IMG/VR virus record: IMGVR_UViG_3300045135_002577
Coordinates: 1 to 27,485 of that record
Strand: one strand, 5' to 3'
Length of the DNA: 27,485 nucleotides
Source of the DNA: a virus
Shown here piece by piece: positions 1 to 7,059 of this stretch (the first letter of the stretch is position 1; every line of letters starts with the position of its first letter). A program made the position numbers and the translations under genes. The notes below the pieces were generated by a model. The model had not been told where the DNA came from, searched no databases, and saw nothing but the letters and a program-made list of their open reading frames with translations.

Positions 1-1001
1 ATAATCTACAAGAAATCATAGTTGGAACAGCTGACTATGCTTCAATCCCCTTACCTAATATAAGCACTATGAAATGTCAGTTTCCTGAATACGAAGAAGC
101 TTATATAAAACAATTCACAGGCTACTACCCTCAACAAATAATTGATGAACAAAACGATGACTTAAATACTTTAGTGGAGACATTAGAGGATTTAGGAGTA
201 TTAGTATATAGGCCGGACACTTCATATGCAGAAGTAGAAACTGTCTCACCTCACTGGAAAGGAAAAAATTGGCATTATCACTGTCCAAGAGATTTAACCT
301 TAATTATTGGTAACAATATTATTGAAACTCCTTCTCCAATTTGGAATCGTCAATATGAAACATGGGCGTATAGAGAAGTATTCAATCAACTTTTTAGAGA
401 AGGTTATAATTGGATAAAAGCTCCTACTCCTATTTTATATGATGAAAATTATAAAGAGGATACAAAGGGTGTACCAGCATTAAATAACAATGAGATTCTT
501 TTCGAAGCAGCTAATTGTGTAAGAGTAAATGAAGATATTCTATATCAAATTTCTAACACAGGAAACGAACGTGGTGCAGAGTGGTTACAAAGAGTGCTTG
601 GAAACAATTATAAAGTACATGTGACTAAAAATCTATACTCATACGCACATTTAGATAGCACTATCGTGCCTTTACGTGAGGGATTAGTAGCATACAATGC
701 CTCTCGTGTCACTCCCCAAAATGAACCTGATTTATTTAAGTCTTGGGATAAAATTTGGATAGATGAGTGTGTAGGACCAGACGAACCACCTTTTAATCTA
801 CCTTGGGGAGCCAGCGAATGGATTGGTATGAATCTATTAAGTGTAAATGAACATCTAGCAATTGTAGATAAAAAACAAACTCAAATACATCAAAAGCTGA
901 ACGCCCACGGAATAGAAACGATTCCCTTAGAGTTAAGACATGACAGAATTATTAGTGGAGGCTTCCATTGCGTGACTTTGGATCTAAAAAGAATAAGTTA
1001 G
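1..1001 (+). CDS. Amidinotransferase (glycine/inosamine amidinotransferase family), 5' partial
   Basis: This enzyme should move an amidino group from arginine to an amine acceptor, as glycine amidinotransferase (GATM), StrB1 and CyrA do. The reading frame is open from base 3 and reads LQEIIVGTADYASIPLP before the first in-frame ATG at 69. That matches the N-terminal strand of the family, so the ATG at 69 is internal and the true start lies left of the window. Catalytic landmarks are FEAANCVR (504 onward), HLDST (His codon 648-650) and GGFHC (Cys codon 969-971). The spacings of 48 and 107 codons fit the Asp-His-Cys triad spacing of GATM. The first position is Glu rather than the usual Asp if my alignment is right. 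Its 3' end overlaps the SGNH-like gene by 34 bases. The acceptor substrate is unknown; family assignment is firm, specificity is not. Confidence 0.88.
   Translation, partial: NLQEIIVGTADYASIPLPNISTMKCQFPEYEEAYIKQFTGYYPQQIIDEQNDDLNTLVETLEDLGVLVYRPDTSYAEVETVSPHWKGKNWHYHCPRDLTLIIGNNIIETPSPIWNRQYETWAYREVFNQLFREGYNWIKAPTPILYDENYKEDTKGVPALNNNEILFEAANCVRVNEDILYQISNTGNERGAEWLQRVLGNNYKVHVTKNLYSYAHLDSTIVPLREGLVAYNASRVTPQNEPDLFKSWDKIWIDECVGPDEPPFNLPWGASEWIGMNLLSVNEHLAIVDKKQTQIHQKLNAHGIETIPLELRHDRIISGGFHCVTLDLKRIS
957..961 (+). promoter_or_regulatory. Strong ribosome binding site deciding a TTG start
   Basis: GGAGG lies six bases before the TTG at 968. An in-frame stop at 953-955 leaves no upstream alternative, so this site fixes the start of the SGNH-like gene inside the end of the amidinotransferase gene. 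Confidence 0.7.
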
Positions 1002-1660
1002 TCGTTTGTGGTGAGAGTTTTAGTTATGGAACTAATAATACCCATTGGCCTCGGATCGTAGCAGATTTCTATAATTTAGATTTGATAAATTTATCTATTG
1101 TAGGGTGTAGTAATTATGCCATTTGTTTTCAGCTACAACACGCAACGAGCTATTTAAAAAAGAACGATTTATTAATAACATCACTAACAGCTGCTGAACG
1201 TTTTGAAATTGACGATGATGATATGAATTATCCCGCAACATTAAAAGATTTTAGACAAAATATAGATGAAATAAAAGACACCTATTCCACAAAATCTCCA
1301 ACCATAACATCTGGTAATATACCCTCTCAATTAAGAAATTATCATATAGAGCATATGAAAAAATATTTGATTAGTAGTTCATATAGATTAAGCGCGCAAT
1401 ATCAAGCTTGGGCTTTACTACATATTTTAAGTTTATTACCATGTAAGTATCTTTTATATAGAAATATTTATCCTAGATTTCACCAAAATCTAGATGAATA
1501 TTATAATGAACACTATTTTGGTTTAGAATCAGTAATGATAAATTCTGGCCCACATGATTATGAAAAAGAAAATGTAAAGTCAACAAATCATCTTTCTGAC
1601 GAAGAAAATAAAATTTTTGCTAGTAGAGTTATAAAAGATCTTAATGAACGTTGTATATGA
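968..1660 (+). CDS. SGNH/GDSL-hydrolase-like protein
   Basis: Probable SGNH-fold esterase or acyl/deacetylase-like protein of 230 residues. The N-terminus has a beta strand followed by GESFSYG (residues 15-21), which corresponds to block I (GDS) with Glu replacing Asp and Ser17 as the nucleophile candidate. Residues around 45-52 (IVGCSNYA) resemble the Gly block, and NHLSDEENKIFA with His208 near the C-terminus resembles the block V His, although the usual Asp three residues earlier is not present. The start is TTG at 968, forced by an upstream stop and supported by a GGAGG site. It overlaps the amidinotransferase upstream and the glycosyltransferase-like gene downstream (17 bases), so the three are probably translated together. 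Substrate unknown; it could be a non-hydrolytic relative. Confidence 0.6.
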   Translation: MRDFGSKKNKLVVCGESFSYGTNNTHWPRIVADFYNLDLINLSIVGCSNYAICFQLQHATSYLKKNDLLITSLTAAERFEIDDDDMNYPATLKDFRQNIDEIKDTYSTKSPTITSGNIPSQLRNYHIEHMKKYLISSSYRLSAQYQAWALLHILSLLPCKYLLYRNIYPRFHQNLDEYYNEHYFGLESVMINSGPHDYEKENVKSTNHLSDEENKIFASRVIKDLNERCI

Positions 1661-2783
1661 TCAAATAGTCGATGGTAAACCAATTCCAAACGGTATTTAT
1701 AAAAAAGATTTAATTGATGTTTATCTTTCTAATAACGTAAGGTATGAGTATTACTACCCCGTAATTACTCCCTCCGTAATGGTTAAGAAAAATTACATAA
1801 AATCATCAGATGCTGAAAACGGCCTTTACCCAATCGGCTTCAGAGAACCTAGAATAATTAATGAAAATTTTTTAAGGTTAATGTTTGATTATGGAATAGA
1901 TGAAGGAACTAAAGAAAAATTAGTAGAGGGTAGACTAACTTTAGTTTTGTATTTAGACGAAGAACCTAATACTGTAAACCATGTTTCCGTATTATACGAT
2001 TTTTGCAAAAAGAAAAAAATAGCAAATTTTTTCATATATGTAAATGTAATGCCAGTTATAACAGATGAAGAAAAAAGATATAGGGTTAGATATGCCTACA
2101 GATTTTATGATTTAGTCAGGCGTGATATTAAACAAGGACCAGTATCTAGGAATATTGACATTAATACAGATTATATTTTTAATGTCTTCGGTTGGTTTTT
2201 TTCTAATTATGACTTTAGATCAGCGATGGTATATGCGCTTTTAAAAAACAATCTTCAAAAAAATAATTTAATATCACATAATAATAAAGTTGTTATTGAT
2301 ACGACTTTTACAAAAGGAGTTAGAAGCGTCGAAAAAATTTGTAGCAACCTTGATTACACACAATTTAAAAAGGCTTTAGATATTATACCCGAAGAAGCCA
2401 TTCAGTATACAAAACTAAGTCTTGTAATTGAGGCATATTTTGATAACGTATATACTGATGGCGTTTATCTTACAGAAAAATCTTTTAGATCAATTTACTT
2501 TAAAAAACCTTTTTTACTGTTAGGACAACAAGATTCTCTAAAAGAATTAAAAAATAGAGGATTCAAAACATTTCATTTTGCTTTAGATGAACGATATGAT
2601 GATATGAATGATGATAGAAGATTCTTAAGTGTTTTGAAGCAAGTATTAGATATAAATAAACTTAAAAAAGATGATCTACATCAAATAATTGAACAATGCG
2701 AAAATACTGTAGACTACAACTATTATCATATGCTACATTGTTTAAAATCAGAAATTGATTTTTTATCAAAACAAGGTGCTTAA
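1644..2783 (+). CDS. Glycosyltransferase-like protein, family unassigned
   Basis: A 379-residue protein whose C-terminal third (about residues 255-325) carries a pattern I associate with glycosyltransferase-like proteins of marine phages and bacteria. It consists of VIEAYF, then LTEKSFRSI, then KPFLLLGQ and GFKTF followed by DERYDD. The E...TEK spacing recalls the nucleotide-sugar binding part of GT-B (fucosyltransferase-like) folds. The N-terminal two thirds are rich in Tyr, Asn and Lys and contain no motif I recognise. The ATG at 1644 overlaps the SGNH-like gene by 17 bases. It is the third gene of a coupled set with the amidinotransferase and SGNH protein. No signal peptide or membrane segment is visible. 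The sugar-transfer role is an inference from the C-terminal motif only. Confidence 0.45.
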   Translation: MNVVYDQIVDGKPIPNGIYKKDLIDVYLSNNVRYEYYYPVITPSVMVKKNYIKSSDAENGLYPIGFREPRIINENFLRLMFDYGIDEGTKEKLVEGRLTLVLYLDEEPNTVNHVSVLYDFCKKKKIANFFIYVNVMPVITDEEKRYRVRYAYRFYDLVRRDIKQGPVSRNIDINTDYIFNVFGWFFSNYDFRSAMVYALLKNNLQKNNLISHNNKVVIDTTFTKGVRSVEKICSNLDYTQFKKALDIIPEEAIQYTKLSLVIEAYFDNVYTDGVYLTEKSFRSIYFKKPFLLLGQQDSLKELKNRGFKTFHFALDERYDDMNDDRRFLSVLKQVLDINKLKKDDLHQIIEQCENTVDYNYYHMLHCLKSEIDFLSKQGA

Positions 2784-2784
2784 A

Positions 2785-3243
2785 ATGACTAATAAAAATA
2801 AGGCAAAAGGTTCGGCATATGAACAAAAAATAGCAAATAAGCTTACGAATGAATTTAAACGAGAGTTTAGAAGAGTTCCCTTATCTGGATCAATAGACTA
2901 TCTTAAAGGTGACATTTGGACTCCTCATGACACAGCATGGTGGCCTTATGCTGTAGAATGTAAGCACTATAAAGATTTACAATGGAATAATCTTTTAACC
3001 TCAAAAACAACAGACATTCTAAACTTTTGGCGACAAACAGTAAGAGAGGCGGAAGTGATGAAAAAGAAACCTCTATTAATATTTAGATGGAATCGTTCAA
3101 AAGACTTTGTTGCTTTTAACGATGAAATACAAGTTCCATTCTTTGTTGAAATAAAATCTTTTGGGTGTCACTTTAAAATAACAAAACTTGACGACTGGTT
3201 AGAAGCCATTAAAGAGCAAACTAATCTTGCTCAATCCTCTTAA
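2785..3243 (+). CDS. PDDEXK-fold nuclease, Holliday-junction-resolvase-like
   Basis: Likely endonuclease of the PDDEXK superfamily, 152 residues, possibly a resolvase acting on branched DNA during replication or packaging. The expected catalytic set is visible: Glu13 in GSAYEQ, Asp43 in KGDIW, and the Glu58-x-Lys60 pair in VECKHY. It also has the basic patch and RVPLSG segment (residues 31-35) typical of archaeal Hjc-like and phage relatives. The ATG at 2785 is preferred over an in-frame start at 2755: it begins just after the upstream stop, has an AAGG site about eight bases upstream, and the ten extra residues overlap the preceding gene. It precedes the 5'-3' exonuclease gene, which fits a DNA-processing pair. 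The exact substrate cannot be read from the sequence. Confidence 0.72.
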   Translation: MTNKNKAKGSAYEQKIANKLTNEFKREFRRVPLSGSIDYLKGDIWTPHDTAWWPYAVECKHYKDLQWNNLLTSKTTDILNFWRQTVREAEVMKKKPLLIFRWNRSKDFVAFNDEIQVPFFVEIKSFGCHFKITKLDDWLEAIKEQTNLAQSS

Positions 3244-3267
3244 AATTGTTATAGTTATATATAAATA
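3227..3267 (+). promoter_or_regulatory. Candidate promoter before the exonuclease gene
   Basis: The 36-base gap before the exonuclease gene is the only non-coding gap in the plus-strand cassette. It contains TATAGT (3250-3255), 17 bases after a weak TTGCTC (3227-3232), which could serve as a sigma-70-type pair. It also contains TATAAATA (3260-3267), identical to the T4 late-promoter core. In such AT-rich DNA either can occur by chance. Confidence 0.3.
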
Positions 3268-3279
3268 CAGGAGACAACT

Positions 3280-4122
3280 ATGACAAAATCTTGGAATGAC
3301 CTTGCAGACTTGCAAGCTCCCGACTATTCTACGTACAACAATCTTTTAATTATTGATGCTAACAACCTCTCGTATCGCTGGTTACAGAGAGCTAATTATG
3401 CTTCGTTTGATGCTGACTTTATCCGTACAATTCAATCTCTTGCAAAATCATACGAAGCTGCAAGAACAATTGTTTGTTTTGACTTTGGTAAATCATATTA
3501 CCGTATGGATATGCATGACGAGTACAAAGGCACTCGTAAAAAACCACAAGATGAAGAAGAAGCTAAAAAATACGAAGACTTCTTTGCAGTTCTCAATGCT
3601 TTGCCTGATCAACTTGATGAGGAAGTGCTCAAGTTTCGTGGAGTAGAAGCTGATGATATACTTGCATGGATTACTCAGAATGTTTCTGAACGCTACGAAC
3701 ACACATGGATTGTATCATCAGACCGTGATTTGTATCAGCTAATAGATGATAATGTATCAATATTCAACATCTTTGGTAGAAAAGAAGTTACTCTACAAAC
3801 TCTAAGAGAAGACTTTGACGTCAATCCTTCAGAGTACATGTTATCAAGAATAATTGAAGGTGATAAATCAGATAATATTTTAGGTATTGAAGGGATCGGA
3901 CCGAAACGTGCTCAAGGGTTAGCTAGAGAATACAAAACACTTGATTCTTTATTAGAAGCCTTACCGATAAAAGGTCGTTCAAAGTATATTCAAAATCTTA
4001 ACGCAGGTCACAATCAGTTAGTTAGAAATGAAAAACTAATTAATCTTAAAAAATATTGTGTTGATGCGATCACTGCAGGAAAGTACGGAGATGAACCACT
4101 TAACCAACTTAATGCTCTGTGA
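3280..4122 (+). CDS. 5'-3' exonuclease / flap endonuclease (T4 RNase H, T5 FEN type)
   Basis: Structure-specific 5' nuclease, 280 residues, expected to remove RNA primers and 5' flaps during phage DNA replication. The metal-binding acidic residues are all in place: Asp26 in LLIIDANN, Asp68 in CFDFG, VEADD (122-126), SSDRDLYQL (146-154) and GDKSDNI (194-200). GIEGIGPKRA (202-211) is the helix-three-turn-helix DNA-binding motif. Arg86 and Lys87 after EYKGTRK match the conserved basic loop. An AGGAG site (3269-3273) lies six bases before the ATG. The 3' end overlaps the dUTPase-like gene. It sits between a PDDEXK nuclease and the dUTPase/ThyX pair, as expected for a DNA-metabolism block. Confidence 0.93.
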   Translation: MTKSWNDLADLQAPDYSTYNNLLIIDANNLSYRWLQRANYASFDADFIRTIQSLAKSYEAARTIVCFDFGKSYYRMDMHDEYKGTRKKPQDEEEAKKYEDFFAVLNALPDQLDEEVLKFRGVEADDILAWITQNVSERYEHTWIVSSDRDLYQLIDDNVSIFNIFGRKEVTLQTLREDFDVNPSEYMLSRIIEGDKSDNILGIEGIGPKRAQGLAREYKTLDSLLEALPIKGRSKYIQNLNAGHNQLVRNEKLINLKKYCVDAITAGKYGDEPLNQLNAL

Positions 4123-4675
4123 AGTTAAGATAGAAAAAAGTTCCAAAGCAAAACATCTTGAAAAAAAGACTGGTATAGACTGGTCTTTTGAGGTCTATAA
4201 TCATAGAGAGCCATATGTTCATCTTAGAGCCTGCATAGATGAGCCTGTAACTCTTGAGCCAGAAGAAATATTTCCCTTTCCTACAGGTATATATCCTCAA
4301 ATAACAAACCCAAATTATGTATTAGAAGTTAACACGCTAAGTGGTTTAATATATAATTATGGTGTGGTGATGACTGAAAGAGTAACATACTTTCCCTATA
4401 CGTTTAGAGATGAAATATGGATTCATTTAGAAAATAAAAATACACAAGCTGTGACTATAGAGCCTGGTCAAAAAATAGCACAAATGTGTATAAAATTACT
4501 CCCAAGAATGGTGATAAAATACGTTGATTCGATAGAAGAATCTCCTTGGAAAATGGATTCTGGAAAAACTTTTATCAAAAGAATTAAAGATCAAATTAGA
4601 AATAGGCAGAATAAAAAAATTAGTGAACAATATAGTAGGGATAAAATTCTTAAAATATATGGAGACAAAAAATGA
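4091..4675 (+). CDS. dUTPase / dCTP-deaminase-fold protein, diverged
   Basis: Trimeric dUTPase-fold protein of about 194 residues, probably hydrolysing dUTP to dUMP and so feeding ThyX with substrate. VHLRACIDEPVTLEPEE (43-59) followed by FPTGIY (63-68) matches the first strand pair of the fold, and EPGQKIAQMCI (124-134) matches the GDRIAQ motif. RDEIWIHLEN (106-115) fits the strand after motif III, but the usual GVIDxDYRG core of motif III is replaced by a run ending YFPYTF, so catalysis may differ. The ATG at 4091 is preferred because an AGGAA lies upstream; GTG 4058 and ATG 4112 are possible. It overlaps the exonuclease by 32 bases and ThyX by four (ATGA). A dCTP deaminase or an inactive regulator is possible. 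Confidence 0.65.
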   Translation: MNHLTNLMLCEVKIEKSSKAKHLEKKTGIDWSFEVYNHREPYVHLRACIDEPVTLEPEEIFPFPTGIYPQITNPNYVLEVNTLSGLIYNYGVVMTERVTYFPYTFRDEIWIHLENKNTQAVTIEPGQKIAQMCIKLLPRMVIKYVDSIEESPWKMDSGKTFIKRIKDQIRNRQNKKISEQYSRDKILKIYGDKK

Positions 4676-5343
4676 ACGTCAAGCTTATATCATACTCTCA
4701 ACCAGTTGAGGGATTAGAGGAACTAAAAGATATTCAAGAAGTCGTAGCTTATTGTGCAAGGGTATCAAATCCAGATAATCAAATTAATAGTGAAACTTCA
4801 GAAAAGCTCTTAAAGTATCTCATAAGAGAAAAACACTGGTCACCGTTTGAAATGGTTTCTGTTTGTATGGAGATTGAAACTACAAGAGACATCGCTAGAC
4901 AGATTCTACGTCACAGATCTTTTTCGTTTCAAGAGTTTAGTCAAAGGTATGCAGACCCAAACGATGCGTTGGGATGGCAACAACGTGAAGCAAGATTACA
5001 AGATTTTAAAAACAGACAAAATTCTATTGAAACAGATGACAATAATCTACAACAAAAATGGTTGGGTCAGCAAGATTTAGTTAAGCTCCAAGCTGTAAAA
5101 GCCTACACTTGGGCTTTAGAGATGGGTATAGCAAAAGAACAAGCAAGAGCAGTATTACCTGAAGGGCTGATGCAATCAAGAATTTACATGAACGGCACTC
5201 TGAGATCATGGATTCATTATATCGACCTTAGAAGTTCAAATGGCACGCAAAAAGAGCATAGAGAAATTGCAAGAGCGTGTGCAGATGAGATTGTAAAAAT
5301 ATTTCCAATGGCAAAGAGTTATTTAGCACCGCCGCCATCATGA
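4672..5343 (+). CDS. thyX: Flavin-dependent thymidylate synthase ThyX
   Basis: Converts dUMP to dTMP using methylenetetrahydrofolate, FAD and NADPH. The diagnostic RHRX7S signature is present as Arg80-His81-Arg82 and Ser90 in ILRHRSFSFQEFSQRY. HWSPFEM (55-61) and the C-terminal LRSSNGTQKEHREIA segment also fit the family, and 223 residues is the usual length. It overlaps the dUTPase-like gene by ATGA and the downstream glycosyltransferase by ATGA, so the three are translationally coupled. dUTPase plus ThyX gives the phage its own route to dTMP, which is common in marine phages. Confidence 0.95.
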   Translation: MNVKLISYSQPVEGLEELKDIQEVVAYCARVSNPDNQINSETSEKLLKYLIREKHWSPFEMVSVCMEIETTRDIARQILRHRSFSFQEFSQRYADPNDALGWQQREARLQDFKNRQNSIETDDNNLQQKWLGQQDLVKLQAVKAYTWALEMGIAKEQARAVLPEGLMQSRIYMNGTLRSWIHYIDLRSSNGTQKEHREIARACADEIVKIFPMAKSYLAPPPS

Positions 5344-6452
5344 TTGGATTCCTCAGTCAATATGTGTATGGTTTAGGACACAGTAATAGAACTAAACTTA
5401 TTGCAGAAGAAGTTGCAAAATATAATGATGTTCTAATTATTGAAGCAGTTTTCAAACCACCACTCAAGTATGATATTCCAATTATAAGCTTTTTAGGTGA
5501 CGTATTACCACCCAAAGGTAAAACAACTTCTTCATTCGTAATGAGTGAGAAGATGATAAATCTTAGGATAAAAAAATTTAAAGAAACTTTAGATAAATAT
5601 CCTATTAAGTTACTGGTTATAGAGGGCTTTCCTTTTTGTAGGCATCAGTATGCACATGAGTATTTTATTTTTTTAGATGAGTGTAAAAAAAGAAATATAA
5701 AAATGATTGGATCAGCTAGAGATTTTCCTTGGGACGATCCGCACGAAGATCAATTAAAAGATTGGGTCAATTATTCACAAAACTTAGTGTGTAGGTATTA
5801 TTACGAAAAATTTTTAATTCACGGTGATCCAGATATATTACCGCTTTATAGTGATAAAACTAGATACGCTAACTCTAAACAAATTATAGATAATATATCT
5901 GATAAACTAGTTTATACTGGTTATGTCTGTGATTCAAACTTAAAACAGCACAAAAGAAAAAACAATCACATTTATGTAAGCACAGGTCTTAATAAAGATG
6001 AAGGACTAATACTTTTTAAACAAATCACTAAAATAGCTGATCAATTTAGTGATTATAAATTTATTATGCCAGTAGCTAATAGATACAAAAATTTAGCTAA
6101 TACAGTAAGAAAAAATATGGTTTTTGTTGATTACATACCAGACTTAGGCAAAAGAATACAATCATGCGCTGCATTAATAAGTTATGCCGGGTATAACACA
6201 ACAATGGAGGTTTTAAAAGCAAGTGTGCCAACAATTTTTGTTCCAAGGCAAGATGGGCAAAAGTTAGAGCAATTTGTTAGGTGTTATGCTTTTGAACCAT
6301 ATGGGTTTTTTAAAGTTTTAAATAATCAAGAGTTTAATAAGTTAGACGTAGTATTAAACGAAGTCCTAAATAGTAAACCAAACAAATTCACTTTTAATAT
6401 TGACGGAGTTTCAAATTCAGCGAATGAAATCAGAAAAGTATACAAAAGCTAG
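5340..6452 (+). CDS. GT-B-type glycosyltransferase (MurG/UDP-glycosyltransferase-like)
   Basis: A 370-residue protein with the two-lobed look of GT-B enzymes. The N-terminal lobe starts with FLSQYVYGLGHSNRTKLIAEE (residues 4-24), the Gly-rich loop that binds the acceptor side. In the C-terminal lobe, ISYAGYNTTMEVLKA, then PTIFVPRQD and LEQ (about residues 280-312) match the nucleotide-sugar binding signature GGxxT-E-...P-PR...EQ of MurG and UDP-glycosyltransferases. No membrane segment is seen. The start codon overlaps the ThyX stop (ATGA), and the 3' end overlaps the next gene. Sitting after ThyX, it could glycosylate a modified base, but it could equally act on a virion or host glycan. The acceptor is unknown. 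Confidence 0.75.
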   Translation: MIGFLSQYVYGLGHSNRTKLIAEEVAKYNDVLIIEAVFKPPLKYDIPIISFLGDVLPPKGKTTSSFVMSEKMINLRIKKFKETLDKYPIKLLVIEGFPFCRHQYAHEYFIFLDECKKRNIKMIGSARDFPWDDPHEDQLKDWVNYSQNLVCRYYYEKFLIHGDPDILPLYSDKTRYANSKQIIDNISDKLVYTGYVCDSNLKQHKRKNNHIYVSTGLNKDEGLILFKQITKIADQFSDYKFIMPVANRYKNLANTVRKNMVFVDYIPDLGKRIQSCAALISYAGYNTTMEVLKASVPTIFVPRQDGQKLEQFVRCYAFEPYGFFKVLNNQEFNKLDVVLNEVLNSKPNKFTFNIDGVSNSANEIRKVYKS

Positions 6453-6954
6453 AAAACAGTGGAAACAAGATCAAATTGATTCTGAATTAATAAGAATCAA
6501 GAAGCATTTTAAAAGAGGTGATGTTGAAAATCTCTATAGGTTTATTTATGTTAGACATTCTTGGATATATAAAACTATTCTTGATCAAAGACTAAAACCA
6601 AGATTAAAAGTAGCAGATAAAATCTTACTTGTTGGTTCTGGTATGTATCCTTATTCATTGCTAGATATGTATAAAAGATTTCCCGACAAGAATTACTATG
6701 GTTTAGAAATATCAAAAAGTTTTTGCAATTTATCAAAAAAGATAATCAATAAAACACCTGCTAAAATTGAGATTATTCATGTAGACGCGTTTGAATATGA
6801 TTATAGCAATTTTGGAATAGACGACATGATATTTATTTCGTGTGATGTAGAATCAGAAAAAACTATTGAACAGATTGTAAAAACAAGTAGGGCGCAGTTT
6901 TGGATCTGCGCCCCGTATGAAAAAGTTTGGATGTTTAATTTACTTTCTAAGTGA
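6424..6954 (+). CDS. SAM-binding Rossmann protein, nicotianamine-synthase-like
   Basis: A 176-residue protein with a class I SAM-binding core: LLVGSGMYPYSLLDMY (about residues 66-81) is the glycine-rich loop, YYGLEIS gives the acidic residue at the end of strand 2, and VDAFEYDY (about 119-126) is the third conserved segment. The GSG followed by Pro and a Ser/Leu stretch, and the late MIFISCDVESEKTIEQI and RAQFWICAP segments, look more like nicotianamine synthase/CntL proteins than ordinary methyltransferases. I would therefore call it NAS-like with modest confidence. It is shorter than plant NAS. ATG 6424 is used; a TTG at 6400 is possible. It overlaps the glycosyltransferase by 29 bases and runs convergently into the small basic gene on the other strand. 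Confidence 0.5.
   Translation: MKSEKYTKARKQWKQDQIDSELIRIKKHFKRGDVENLYRFIYVRHSWIYKTILDQRLKPRLKVADKILLVGSGMYPYSLLDMYKRFPDKNYYGLEISKSFCNLSKKIINKTPAKIEIIHVDAFEYDYSNFGIDDMIFISCDVESEKTIEQIVKTSRAQFWICAPYEKVWMFNLLSK
6890..6913 (-). terminator. Hairpin, candidate terminator of the leftward tail operon
   Basis: GGGCGCAG (6890-6897) and CTGCGCCC (6906-6913) form a perfect 8-bp GC-rich stem with an 8-base loop. On the minus strand it lies 26 bases after the last stop codon and is followed by TACTTGTTTTTAC, which is T-rich but not a perfect tract. It sits inside the 3' coding end of the plus-strand SAM-binding gene. No T tract follows it on the plus strand. Confidence 0.5.
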
Positions 6955-7059
6955 CTTATAAAGTTTTTTCATTTTTATTGTTTCGCGTTTCTTTACTTTA
7001 CGCTTTTTGCGTTTTTTAATTTTAGGCATAGAGCGTTGAAAGACTTCGGGGACAATCAT
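6940..7059 (-). CDS. Small Lys/Arg-rich protein (39 aa)
   Basis: A 39-residue ORF, 18 of whose residues are Lys or Arg, centred on MPKIKKRKKRKVKKRE (residues 11-26). Its ATG overlaps the stop of the upstream 66-aa gene as ATGA, the coupling used throughout this operon, which is the main argument that it is real. No separate Shine-Dalgarno site is clear, so translation probably depends on the upstream gene. It ends 15 bases inside the convergent SAM-binding gene. A nucleic-acid-binding or virion-DNA-associated role would fit the charge but is a guess. Confidence 0.55.
   Translation of the reverse strand: MIVPEVFQRSMPKIKKRKKRKVKKRETIKMKKLYKSLRK

Noticed and set aside
69-71. ATG at 69 as the start of the amidinotransferase
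   Set aside because: The frame upstream is open to the window edge and encodes the conserved N-terminal strand of the family.
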